Shown here: positions 28,440 through 37,846 of the stretch, piece by piece
How positions within the stretch are numbered: the first letter of the stretch is position 1
How the letters are laid out: every line of letters begins with the position of its first letter
Assembly: GCF_022760755.1 (NCBI RefSeq)
Contig: NZ_JAIVFP010000001.1
Span: forward strand, 1,654,001 to 1,718,000
Direction of reading: 5' to 3'
Length of the DNA stretch: 64,000 nt
From: Candidatus Rhodoblastus alkanivorans
GTDB lineage: Bacteria; Pseudomonadota; Alphaproteobacteria; Rhizobiales; Beijerinckiaceae
Program-made: the position numbers and the translations under genes
Notes under the pieces: model-generated
What the model was told of the DNA's origin: nothing
Databases searched by the model: none
Seen by the model: only the letters and a program-made list of their open reading frames with translations

Positions 28440-28961
28440 TCAGCCCCGGGCGGCGCGCCTGTCGCGGTCGCGGCGGCGATCCTGCGCCGGTTGATAGGCG
28501 ATGCGGGCGTGATGGGCGCAATAGGGACCAAGGCCGATCTGCATGCGGGCGCCGCAATAGCGGAAATCCGGGCTGGCGGGATCGCCCAGCGGCCAGCGGC
28601 ACATGGACTCGCGCAGGTCCATGATGCTCACGCGCTCCGACATCGGAATCACGACTTCTTGCGCGGCGGGGCGCGGCGCCGGCGCGGGCAGCGGCCGCGC
28701 CTCGGTGGCGACGGCCAGATTGCCGTGGGAGATTGGGGCCGCCGGCGCGCAATTTTCCTCTTCCGGCCGGCTCTTGCCGCGGGTTCGGGCGGGGGCGGGC
28801 GCGGGGGATTTGACCCGGCCGGAAAGTCCGAGGCGATGCACCTTGCCGATGACCGCATTGCGGGTGATGCCGTGAGCCAGTTCGTTGGCGATCTGGCTGG
28901 CGCTCAAACCGTCAAGCCACATTTTCTTCAATTGCTCGACGCGTTCATCGGTCCAGGACAT
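28440..28961 (-). CDS. gcrA: GcrA cell cycle regulator
   Basis: A 173-residue alphaproteobacterial regulator. Its N-terminal helix-turn-helix-like domain reads MSWTDERVEQLKKMWLDGLS and continues to GITRNAVIGKVHRLGLSGR. A Pro/Ala-rich linker leads to a C-terminal Cys/His zinc-like segment (CRWPLGDPASPDFRYCG, then YCAHH) that contacts sigma-70. In Caulobacter, GcrA works with GANTC methylation by CcrM to control cell-cycle promoters. It stands alone, convergent with phoB. Confidence 0.94.
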   Translation of the reverse strand: MSWTDERVEQLKKMWLDGLSASQIANELAHGITRNAVIGKVHRLGLSGRVKSPAPAPARTRGKSRPEEENCAPAAPISHGNLAVATEARPLPAPAPRPAAQEVVIPMSERVSIMDLRESMCRWPLGDPASPDFRYCGARMQIGLGPYCAHHARIAYQPAQDRRRDRDRRAARG

Positions 28962-29445
28962 CGCGTGGCCTCCAAAACCTTGTTTGTTTCTTGTCCTTGT
29001 ACGGAACGGCGCTGGGCGTCGTATCCATTCGGCTCCGATCTCTCGCGTGCGCCATCATGAGACGAATCCCAATCCTGTCGTCTGCGCGAACGCAGACGGC
29101 GGAAGGTTCCGACCTGACGAGGACTTAACCAGGCAGGCGCATTTCAAACGCGCGCCGCACGAGATGTCGTAGCCGACTGAGGTAAGGTTACACTAGTCGT
29201 TGAATCGGGCGCAAGAGTCGTAAAGAAACGTGAAAGGTTTTCCCCAGGCGTTTGCGATCGGGCCGCCGCGAAGTCCAAATTCGAATGGCGAGGCGATTTG
29301 ACCTTGCGCCTTGGATTTTCTAAATTGTTGGCCTGCCGACGCCGTCCCCGCGGGACGGCGCTTTCATTTTCAATTGGCCCCCGGACGCCTTGTCGGATCC
29401 GCCTTCGGCCGGGCGGCCGGCCAGATTGCCGTTGGGAGTACGGAC
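28962..29445. other. Intergenic region gcrA / argD with leader hairpin
   Basis: About 480 bases between divergent gcrA and argD. The only clear element is a perfect hairpin GCCGTCCC-CGC-GGGACGGC at 29341-29359 followed by GCTTTCATTTTC, about 90 bases before the argD start. It could be an attenuator-like terminator in the argD leader or the end of an unrecognised small transcript. No small gene with a convincing start was found. Confidence 0.45.
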
Positions 29446-30650
29446 GTGACTTCTGCTCTTCTTCCGACCTATGCGCGGTGCCATTTGGCCTTCGAACGCG
29501 GCGAGGGCGTCTGGCTGACTTCGACCGACGGCGAAAAATATCTGGATTTCGGCTCCAGCATCGCGGTGACAAGTCTCGGCCACGCCCATCCGCATTTGAA
29601 CCGGGCGTTGATCGAGCAGGCGCAAAAGCTCTGGATCACGTCCAACCTGTTCGAGATTCCCGAGGCGGAAGCCTTCGCGAAGCGTCTGACCGAGGCGACT
29701 TTCGCCGACCTCGTGTTCTTCCAGAATTCCGGCGCCGAGGCTGTCGAGCTGACCATCAAGATGGCCCGCAAATGGAATACAGCCAATGGCGCGCAGGATC
29801 GCTTCCACATGATCACCTTCGAGGGCGCCTTCCACGGTAGGACGCTCGCGACGCTCGCGGCCGGCGGCAATCCGAAATATCTCGACGGCTTCGGGCCGAG
29901 AATGCCCGGATTCGATACGGTGCCCTTCGGCGATCTCGACGCGGTCAAGGCGGCGATCGGACCGCAGACCGGCGCCATTCTGGTCGAGCCGATCCAGGGC
30001 GAGGGCGGCGTCCGCGTCGGCGCGCCGGAATTCATCCGCGGCTTGCGCGCCTTATGCGACGAGCACAAATTGCTGTTGTGCTTCGACGAGGTGCAATCCG
30101 GCATCGGCCGCACCGGCAAATTCTTCGCTTATGAGCTCTATGGCGTCGCGCCGGATATTCTGGCCTCGGCCAAGGGCATCGGCGGCGGCTTCCCGCTCGG
30201 CGCGGTGCTGGCGACCGCCGAGGCCGCCAAGGGCATGGGCCTGGGTACCCACGGCACGACCTATGGCGGCAATCCGCTCGCCATGGCTTGCGGCGCCGCC
30301 GTGCTCGATGTGGTGCTCGCGCCGGGCTTTCTGGACGATGTCGCGCGAAAAGGTCTGCTGCTGCGCCAGGCGCTTGCGGGGCTCGTCGGCGAGCATCCCG
30401 ACGTCATCGCGGAAATTCGCGGCGAAGGCCTGATCCAGGGCCTGCGCCTGCGCGTGCCCAACGCCGATTTCGCGGCGGCCGCGCGGGCGGAAAAACTCAT
30501 CGTCATTCCGGCGGCGGAAAATGTCGTGCGCATCCTGCCGCCGCTGATCGTCTCCGACGACGAGATCCGCGAGGGCGTGCGCCGCCTCGGCGCGGCGTGC
30601 CGCCATTTCGAAATTCCGCCGGCGCACGGGGACAAACAGGGAGCCAATAC

Positions 30651-30654
<4 letters not shown>
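29446..30654 (+). CDS. argD: Acetylornithine aminotransferase
   Basis: A 402-residue PLP enzyme making N-acetylornithine in arginine synthesis. Visible blocks are [69 protein letters not shown] and the PLP-lysine in [17 protein letters not shown] 29446 is chosen because GGGAG lies seven bases upstream and MTSALLPTY fits relatives; the frame is open further upstream without protein-like content. Its stop overlaps the argF start (ATGA). Confidence 0.95.
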
Positions 30655-31591
<937 letters not shown>

Positions 31592-31595
<4 letters not shown>

Positions 31596-32533
31596 CCGGA
31601 GCGGACGACAGCGTCCTGCCTTTCGCGGTCGCGCCGCTCGATCTGCGCGGCCGTCTGGCGCGGCTCGGCCCGGCGATCGACGCCATTTTATCCCGCCATG
31701 CCTATCCCGATCCGGTGGCTCGCCTCCTGGGCGAGGCGGCGGCGCTGACCGTGCTGCTCGGCTCGGTGCTGAAATCGGGCGGAAGATTTCAGTTGCAGAC
31801 CCGCACCGACGGGCTGGTCGACATGATCGTGGTCGATTTCGACGCGCCGGACCGGCTGCGCGCCTTTGCCCGTTTCGACGCCGCGCGTTTGCCGCCGCGG
31901 GGCGGTGTCGCCGCCGACGCGCTGCTCGGGCGGGGCCATCTTGCCTTGACCATCGAGCAGGGCGGCGAGCTCACGCGCTATCAGGGCGTCGCGCCGATCG
32001 ACGGCGGCTCCCTGGAGGCGGCGGCCAGGCTCTATTTCCAGCAGTCGGAGCAGATTCCCACCTTCATCCGGCTGGCGGCGGGTCAGGTCGTGACCCCGGC
32101 CGGGACGAGTTGGCGCGCGGGCGGGCTGCTGGCGCAATTCCTGCCCCATTCCGAGGAGCGCCGCCGTCAGGCCGATTTGCCGCCCGGCGACACGCCGGAG
32201 GGTTTTCAGGCGCATGAATGGACGGAGGACGAAGCCTGGACCGAGGCCCAGGCGTTCGCCTCCACCGTCGAGGATCACGAATTGCTCGACCCCGACCTGT
32301 CGAGCGAGTCTCTGGCCTATCGCCTGTTCCATGAGCGCGGCGTCCACGTCTTTCCGCCCCATCCCTTGCGCGACGCCTGCCGCTGTTCGAGCGAGCGGGT
32401 CGAATCCATGCTACGCAGCTTCTCGCAGGCCGAGCGCGACGACATGATCGGGGACGATGGGATGATCGGCGTGACCTGCGAATTCTGCTCGACGCTGCGC
32501 CGCTACAACCCCGACGATTTCCGGGAAGACTGA
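31592..32533 (+). CDS. hslO: Redox-regulated chaperone Hsp33
   Basis: A 313-residue holdase chaperone activated by oxidation. The four zinc cysteines of its redox switch are visible near the C-terminus as [10 protein letters not shown] and TCEFCSTL, the CxC...CxxC pattern. The N-terminal domain has [23 protein letters not shown] 31592 overlaps the argF stop. The argD-argF-hslO order recurs in alphaproteobacteria. Confidence 0.95.
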
Positions 32534-32633
32534 AACTCCGTCGTCGCGGCAGGCGCCTATGGCATTGGCCCGTGCTGGCGATACAACCCGTTCTTCGGCA
32601 ATTTCATCTGGGTCTGCTATTAACCGACGGCTT

Positions 32634-32664
32634 AAGGATGGCGGGGCGCCCCCCCGCCGTCCTT
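32634..32664. terminator. GC-rich hairpin between convergent hslO and queD
   Basis: AAGGATGGCGGGG pairs with CCCCGCCGTCCTT allowing one G-T pair, around a short C-rich loop. There is no clear T-run on either side, so it is a terminator only by position between convergent genes. Confidence 0.5.
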
Positions 32665-32671
32665 CCCGGCT

Positions 32672-33031
32672 TCAACCGCAATATTCCGCCCAGCACATTG
32701 GCGTCTCGAAGATCTTCACCGATTCGAGCTGCGACAGTTCGGGCTTGACGCGCTGGTAAATCCAGACCGCGATATTCTCGGCGGTCGGGTTTTCCAACCC
32801 CTCGATGTCGTTGAGCAGATGGTGGTCGAGGCGCGCGAGCAGCGGCTGGAAGGCCTTTTCGACCTCGAAGAAATCCACGATGAAGCCGGTATGGGCGTCC
32901 ACTTCGCCGCCGAGCCGCAGTTCGACGCGATAGGAATGGCCATGCAGGCGCCGGCACCTGTGGGTTTCGGGCACATGGGGCAGATGGTGTGCGGCCTCGA
33001 AGGTGAAGGCCTGGGTGATGGTTACGGGCAT
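32672..33031 (-). CDS. queD: 6-carboxy-tetrahydropterin synthase (QueD/PTPS family)
   Basis: A 119-residue enzyme of the 6-pyruvoyl-tetrahydropterin synthase family, turning dihydroneopterin triphosphate into 6-carboxytetrahydropterin for queuosine. Zinc histidines appear in FEAAHHLP and CRRLHGHSY, which also holds the active-site Cys. The DHHLLND catalytic segment and ENPTAENIAVWIY follow, with a Glu near the C-terminus in FETPMCWAEY. No other queuosine gene is adjacent. Confidence 0.93.
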   Translation of the reverse strand: MPVTITQAFTFEAAHHLPHVPETHRCRRLHGHSYRVELRLGGEVDAHTGFIVDFFEVEKAFQPLLARLDHHLLNDIEGLENPTAENIAVWIYQRVKPELSQLESVKIFETPMCWAEYCG

Positions 33032-33212
33032 GGCGGGGCTTTTTGGTTTTCTTGATCGCGGCAGGCGCGCTCAACGGATCTCTCGCATCAGCTCGGCCGA
33101 TAAGCCCGCCGTCAGACGGGCGTCTTTCGACGGCCTATGGCGTTTGCTCCCAACCGGTTCTCACAATTGAGAACCGGTATTAGCGTCCTTCGCGACGCAA
33201 AAAAAGCGAAAA

Positions 33213-33959
33213 TCACTCGAAAGCGACATCGCGGCTGCGGGGGACGAGATGCTCGCCGCCGTCGATCGGCAGCATCTGCCCCGGCATGTCGGGATGGTCG
33301 AGGAAGAAGCCGATCGCCGCGCAAATCTGGTCGGCGGGCGTGGCGCGGCCGGTCGGAATTTTCCTGGCGTCCGTCGCGAAGCGCTCCTCGGTCTGCGGCC
33401 CCGACGGGAACATCAGGCCGGGCAGCAGGCCGAACACGCGGATGTCGCGCCGCTCCGCCTGCCGCCACATCGCCGTCAGCGCCATCAGCGCGCTCTTGCC
33501 CAGAGTGTAGGAGTAATAATCCGGGTTCAGGTTGAGAAGCTTGTGGTCGAGAATGTTGAAGACGCTCACCACGGCGCCTGGTTTCTTGGCTTTGGCCGCC
33601 GCCTCGATGATCGAAAAGGGCGCCAGCACATGGACCGACAGGCTTGTCGCCAGCTTTTCCGGGTCCGCCTCGCCGGGGTAATCATGTTCGAACGTCGAGG
33701 CGTTGTTGACGATGACGTCGGGCGCGCCGAAGCGTGCGGTCAGTTCCCCGCAAAATCGCGCGATCGACGTCTGGTCGGCGAAATCGGCGGCGACCACATG
33801 GGTTTCCGCGCCTTGTTCCGCGAGGCTGTGCGCAAGCAGGCGCGCCTTGTCCATCGATCTGTTGGCGTGCAGGAGGATGCGGAAGTTCCGGCTGGCGAGA
33901 TAGCGGGCGAGCGGCGCGCCGAGGCGGCTGGCCGCGCCGGTCACCAGAGCCGTCTTCAT
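33213..33959 (-). CDS. SDR oxidoreductase, FolM/pteridine reductase-like
   Basis: A 248-residue short-chain dehydrogenase. The nucleotide loop is TGAASRLG (residues 7-14), the TGxxxRxG variant of pteridine reductases (PTR1, FolM) rather than the usual TGxxxGxG. NNAS, the catalytic Ser/Tyr region and YTLGK (YxxxK) are present. It starts at ATG 33959 overlapping the folB-like stop (ATGA), so the two are coupled and probably act on pterins: FolM reduces dihydromonapterin or dihydrofolate. Substrate is inferred from the motif and the neighbour. Confidence 0.78.
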   Translation of the reverse strand: MKTALVTGAASRLGAPLARYLASRNFRILLHANRSMDKARLLAHSLAEQGAETHVVAADFADQTSIARFCGELTARFGAPDVIVNNASTFEHDYPGEADPEKLATSLSVHVLAPFSIIEAAAKAKKPGAVVSVFNILDHKLLNLNPDYYSYTLGKSALMALTAMWRQAERRDIRVFGLLPGLMFPSGPQTEERFATDARKIPTGRATPADQICAAIGFFLDHPDMPGQMLPIDGGEHLVPRSRDVAFE

Positions 33960-34354
33960 TCCGCGGCGCTCCATCGCGCTCGGGTGCGGAACAGGTCGAT
34001 GCCGGCGCCGCGCGTCTCGTTGTAGATGTCGGGCTTGCGGATCGACAGCCTGCAGGCGACGACGCGCTCGTCATGGAAACAGGAATCGACGATCCGGTCG
34101 GCGACGGATTCGACGAGGTCGATATGGCCTTCGTTCTCCAGGGCGCGGATGCGGTCGCGCACCAAGTCGTAATCGATGATCGGCTGGTCGGCGGCGCAGC
34201 GGGCGGTCAGCGGCGCGTAAAGGCGGACGGAGATCATCAGGCGGGTTGGACGCTCGGGGTGGCGCTCCCAGGGATGCAGTCCGCAGGAGACATTGACGCA
34301 AACCTCGTCGAGGCGCACGACGATATGGTCTTCGCCGTAAAACAGGTCGTTCAT
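33956..34354 (-). CDS. folB: Dihydroneopterin aldolase-like protein
   Basis: A 132-residue FolB-family protein. IVVRLDEVCVNVSCGLHPWE at the start matches the aldolase beta strand and pocket, and INYD-like IIDYDLVRDRIRAL and LVESVADRIVDSCF carry the conserved Glu region. FolB cleaves dihydroneopterin to hydroxymethyl-dihydropterin, or epimerises its relative, in folate synthesis. It is coupled to the FolM-like gene. The sequence is somewhat divergent from housekeeping FolB, so a role in another pterin pathway is possible. Confidence 0.78.
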   Translation of the reverse strand: MNDLFYGEDHIVVRLDEVCVNVSCGLHPWERHPERPTRLMISVRLYAPLTARCAADQPIIDYDLVRDRIRALENEGHIDLVESVADRIVDSCFHDERVVACRLSIRKPDIYNETRGAGIDLFRTRARWSAAE

Positions 34355-34392
34355 TCTTTCCGCCTTGTTCGCATTCGTGGCGCTTCATAGAA

Positions 34393-34436
34393 CATGATCG
34401 GGGAAAAGTGGAATCCGGTTTTCGGAAAAGATCATG
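34393..34436. repeat. Short dispersed palindromic repeat
   Basis: CATGATC (34393-34399) and GATCATG (34430-34436) flank an A/G-rich core with GGGGAAAAGTGGAATCCGG and a second near copy GGTTTTCGG. This resembles a short intergenic repeat seen widely in Hyphomicrobiales. It sits between divergent transcription of folB and the end of the cytochrome gene. Confidence 0.55.
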
Positions 34437-34485
34437 CTTCGACGGGCGCATCGACTCCGGCGGCGCGGTGCTTCGCCCGACCACG

Positions 34486-34512
34486 AAAAAGCCGCCGGCG
34501 GGACCGGCGGCT
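34486..34512 (-). terminator. Rho-independent terminator of the second cytochrome gene
   Basis: AGCCGCCGG (34490-34498) pairs perfectly with CCGGCGGCT (34504-34512), and TTTT(T) follows on the minus strand. It lies 30 bases past the stop. Confidence 0.85.
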
Positions 34513-34542
34513 TCGCATGGTGGAGAACGGCTGACGCGCGGC

Positions 34543-34956
34543 CTATTCGGTCGGGGCGTGCATCGCGCCGCTGCGGTCGAACTGCGACATATAGGCGATG
34601 ACGTTGGCGATGTCCTGGTCGCCCTTGAGGCCCTTGAAGGTCATATAGGTTTTCGGCACGTCATGCTGCGGCTGCTTGAGATAGGAGGTGAGGGTGGCGA
34701 CGTTCCAGACCTTGCCCGAATGCTTGTTGGCCTCGGAATAATTATAGCCGGGAACAGTGCCGGCCGGACGGTCGATGATGCCGTTCAGCACCGGACCGTA
34801 GAAATTGGTCGCGCCCTTGCCGATGTGATGGCATTGCCGACATTGGTTGAACACGATCTCACCCGCCTTGGGGTCGCCCTTGAGCTGTGCGGCTTGCGCG
34901 CCAAACGCCAGAGCGGCGAACAGCGCGCCGGAAAGAACCAGAATCTTGCCTCGCAT
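34543..34956 (-). CDS. Small periplasmic c-type cytochrome
   Basis: A 137-residue class I cytochrome with a signal peptide of about 22 residues (ALFAALAFGAQA) and one heme site CRQCHHIGKG near residue 39. A Met ligand probably lies in KTYMTFKGLK. It has the same length and layout as the cytochrome at 331-723 (YNYSEANKHSG against YSYSEAMKNAG), so the two are probably paralogs serving different oxidases or dehydrogenases. It has its own terminator. Confidence 0.9.
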   Translation of the reverse strand: MRGKILVLSGALFAALAFGAQAAQLKGDPKAGEIVFNQCRQCHHIGKGATNFYGPVLNGIIDRPAGTVPGYNYSEANKHSGKVWNVATLTSYLKQPQHDVPKTYMTFKGLKGDQDIANVIAYMSQFDRSGAMHAPTE

Positions 34957-35129
34957 AATTTTTGCTCCGCTTGCCGTGTGGCGCGTTCGCCGCGCCGGGA
35001 TGGCGACGAACGTCGCGCTTCCCGAACCTTATGGTGAATCACAGGCGTTTCGACATGATGCGAAGCAATTAAAGCACCGGATCGCCCGCGATTCTCCCGT
35101 CATAAAGTCCTATTCAAAAAGTCGAAGCG

Positions 35130-36455
35130 TCACGTCAGCAGAAAAGCGAGCAGCGAGCGCAGCTCCGCCGGCCGCACCGGCTTGTGCAGCATTTCGAGCC
35201 GGTTGCGCCGGGCGACGTCCTCGGCGCGCTGCGAATGGTCGGCGGTCACCAGCAGCGCCGGCGCCTCCCTGCCGCAGGCGCGCCGCACCGCCTGAATCGC
35301 CTCCGGCCCCAGTTCGCCATGGTTGAGATGAAGGTCGGCGATGATGATTTGCGGCGGATGGGCGAGGACGCTCAGCTTCTCGACCGCCTCGGCGCCCGAG
35401 GTCGCCACCGCGACGTCGCAGCCCCAGCGTTCCAGAAGCAGCAGCATGGCCTCGCTGACCTCCGGCTCGTTTTCGATCACCAGGATTTTCGCGCCGGCGA
35501 TGCGGTTCGGGTAATTGCGCAATTGCGCGACGGCCGGGGGCGGCGGCGGCGCCTCCGCGCTCAAAGGGATCACGACGGAAAAGGTCGAGCCGCGCCTGAT
35601 TTGCGAGGCGAGAGAGACGGGATGGCCGAGCACCTGGGCGAAGCGCCGCACGATGGCGAGGCCGAGGCCGAAGCCGGTCTCGCCGGGAATGTCGTCATGG
35701 GCGCGCTGGAACTCCTGGAAGATCGCCTCGCGCCGATCTTCGGGGATTCCCGGCCCGGTGTCGCAGACCTGCACCAGAATGTTTTCGCCGCGCCGCCTGA
35801 CGCCGACCAGCACACCGCCGCGCGAAGTGTAGCGCAGGGCGTTGGCGAGCAGGTTCTGCAGGATGCGGCGCAGCATCGAAGGGTCCGAGCGCACCGTGGT
35901 GCGCGTCGCGAAGATTTTGAGCTTCAGCCCGCGCTTCTGGGCGAAATGCGCGAATTCGCGGGCGAGCGGCTCCATCACGTCATTGAGCTCGAAACTGCGG
36001 ATTTCCGGCCGCATCACCCCGGCGTCGAGCTTGGAGAGGTCGAGCAGGGTGCGGATGAGGTCTTCGAGCGTGACAAGGCAGCGATCGACCTGCTCGATCA
36101 GCGCGCCCCCTTCGGGCCCGTTCTGCATTTCGCCGAGCGCGGAAAGCGCCAGCCGCGCGGCGTTGAGCGGCTGGAGCAGGTCGTGGCCGACCGAGGTGAC
36201 GAAAGTGGTCTTGAGCGAACTTGCCGCCTCGGCCTGCCATTTCGCCTTCTCGATCGAGCGCATCGCCTGCTGCAGTTCCTGGGTGCGGCGGCGCACCTGA
36301 TGATCGAGCGCGATCGCGGTCTCGAACAGGGAAAAGGCGTTGAACTGGCTGTCCACCGAGCGCTCGACGCGCGACATCAGGGCGCGGTTGATCTTCTCCA
36401 GCTTCAGGATCCGGCGCTGGAGGTCGTCGCTGTTTTCACCCGCCTGCAAGGTCAT
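35130..36455 (-). CDS. Hybrid sensor histidine kinase, NahK/ErcS-like
   Basis: A 441-residue cytosolic kinase. An N-terminal coiled coil (residues 10-75) leads to the H box SVGHDLLQPLNAARL (His91), an HATPase domain (QNLLANALRY, DTGPGIPEDRR, GFGLGLAIVRR) and a C-terminal receiver with Asp374 in IIADLHLNHG. No periplasmic or PAS domain is present. The GHDLLQPLNAARL type is found in NahK/ErcS-like kinases controlled by NosP. Its start overlaps the FIST gene by four bases, which supports a sensor-kinase pair. The phosphotransfer target is not in view. Confidence 0.9.
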   Translation of the reverse strand: MTLQAGENSDDLQRRILKLEKINRALMSRVERSVDSQFNAFSLFETAIALDHQVRRRTQELQQAMRSIEKAKWQAEAASSLKTTFVTSVGHDLLQPLNAARLALSALGEMQNGPEGGALIEQVDRCLVTLEDLIRTLLDLSKLDAGVMRPEIRSFELNDVMEPLAREFAHFAQKRGLKLKIFATRTTVRSDPSMLRRILQNLLANALRYTSRGGVLVGVRRRGENILVQVCDTGPGIPEDRREAIFQEFQRAHDDIPGETGFGLGLAIVRRFAQVLGHPVSLASQIRRGSTFSVVIPLSAEAPPPPPAVAQLRNYPNRIAGAKILVIENEPEVSEAMLLLLERWGCDVAVATSGAEAVEKLSVLAHPPQIIIADLHLNHGELGPEAIQAVRRACGREAPALLVTADHSQRAEDVARRNRLEMLHKPVRPAELRSLLAFLLT

Positions 36456-37651
36456 GACAGCCGTTCTTCATCGCGGGGACGGTGGCCGAAGGCTATGCCG
36501 GTGAACGTCTGGTTGACGTGCATCGAGCGATATTGCTCGCCATAGGTGTTGAAACCCACGACGCGGTGCGCGCGATAAAGCTCCGAAAGGCGATGGGCGA
36601 TCTGGTTGCGCTCGGCGCCGAGCCGCCGCAGCACGCAATCGAAGCCGATATAAAGCGAGACCGCGCCAAGCTCGCCCTCCATCCGCTCGAAAGTGGCGAG
36701 GGTGCTTTCGTAAGGATCAAGAGATTTGGCCACCGTCAGCACCAGGCCCTCGTCGATCGCGCAGAAAAAACTCAGCGAGCCGTCGGCGTTCACCTTCTGG
36801 ATGGAGCGGGCGTAATATTGCCCGCCGACGCCGACCAGCACAGGATGCGATGCAAAAGAGGCGGCGTCGAGTGAGCTTTCGATCAATCCGACCTGATGGG
36901 CATATTCCTGCGCCGCCGGCTCGGCGTTGAGTTCGCGCACGACGCGCGATTCGGTGTCGGCCTCGGTGACCACCATTTTGAGCGCGGTCGGCTCGAAATA
37001 ATCGCATTTGAAGGTGGCGAAGGGGATGTCGGTGTGGAACAGCAGGAGAAGCGCGGCGTCGCGGTAGATGGCGCCGTCGCGGATCATCCAGGTCTTCTCG
37101 AAGGACATGCTGTCGCCGGCCGAGCCGCCGACCACCGGAATGTCGTCGAGCGCCGAATAGAGCGCCGAAATCACGGCTTCCTCGCGCCGGCACATGCCGT
37201 CGATCAGCAGCAGGCCGAAGCAGCGGTCGATTTCGCCTTCGGGAATTTTCGCAATCAGCGCGGCGCGGGCCTCGACGGTCGCGGCGCGGCCCTCCTCGAC
37301 CCCGAAATGGGAGAGGTTCTCGAGCATATGGGCGGTGAGGGTGAAATTGCTGCGCAGGAAGCCGAGCGCCAGCACGGAATGGGACGCCCAGCCGGAAAGC
37401 GTCAATTCGCCCGCCGTGGTGCAGCCGTAGATCGGGGTGTCGGGGAGGCGCTCGCGGATTTCGGCGGCAAAAACAGCGGTGTCGTAGCTGGCGCAAACAA
37501 AACAGACCACACCGACGAGCGCTTCTTCCGGCCTGTCGTCCGAAGCCGCCAGTTGCGCGCATATTGCCGCCGCGACGTCGCGCGCGGCCTGCTCGGCGTT
37601 ATCGGCGCTTGTGGACGCGACGACGACGCCCCCCAGACGGTCGGCCCGCAT
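36452..37651 (-). CDS. FIST-domain sensor protein (NosP-like)
   Basis: A 399-residue protein with an FIST N-terminal domain (FVCASYDTAVFAAEI, then YGCTTAGELTLSGW) and FIST-C domain (IPVVGGSAGDSMSFEKTW; VGFNTYGEQYRSMHVNQTF). Homologs named NosP bind heme and nitric oxide and regulate a co-encoded hybrid kinase. Here ATG 37651 is the best start; the frame is open further upstream only because of the GC bias. It is translationally coupled to the kinase and divergent from the NosR-like gene. Heme or NO binding is inferred, not seen. Confidence 0.85.
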   Translation of the reverse strand: MRADRLGGVVVASTSADNAEQAARDVAAAICAQLAASDDRPEEALVGVVCFVCASYDTAVFAAEIRERLPDTPIYGCTTAGELTLSGWASHSVLALGFLRSNFTLTAHMLENLSHFGVEEGRAATVEARAALIAKIPEGEIDRCFGLLLIDGMCRREEAVISALYSALDDIPVVGGSAGDSMSFEKTWMIRDGAIYRDAALLLLFHTDIPFATFKCDYFEPTALKMVVTEADTESRVVRELNAEPAAQEYAHQVGLIESSLDAASFASHPVLVGVGGQYYARSIQKVNADGSLSFFCAIDEGLVLTVAKSLDPYESTLATFERMEGELGAVSLYIGFDCVLRRLGAERNQIAHRLSELYRAHRVVGFNTYGEQYRSMHVNQTFTGIAFGHRPRDEERLS

Positions 37652-37811
37652 TTCGCTTGTTCGCAAAGGCTGAATCCCCCGGATTTTTTTCTGGCGCGTT
37701 CCGTTCAGCGCGCCGTTTCCGATCCCGGCGTGGCGTGACGGGATGAAGATCCCCGACGCGCGCGGCCATCTTACGCCTGCGCAATAGGGAGAAAGTACTA
37801 TAGGCGATGTT

Positions 37812-37839
37812 TCCCGCGTAAAACAACCTTGTTGCGGGA
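37812..37839 (+). promoter_or_regulatory. Leader hairpin that could cover the NosR-like ribosome-binding site
   Basis: TCCCGC (37812-37817) is complementary to GCGGGA (37834-37839), and AACAA (37822-37826) to TTGTT (37829-37833). The right arm includes most of the GGGAG Shine-Dalgarno (37836-37840) of the gene starting at 37847, so folding would hide it. Confidence 0.45.
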
Positions 37840-37846
37840 GACGGAA

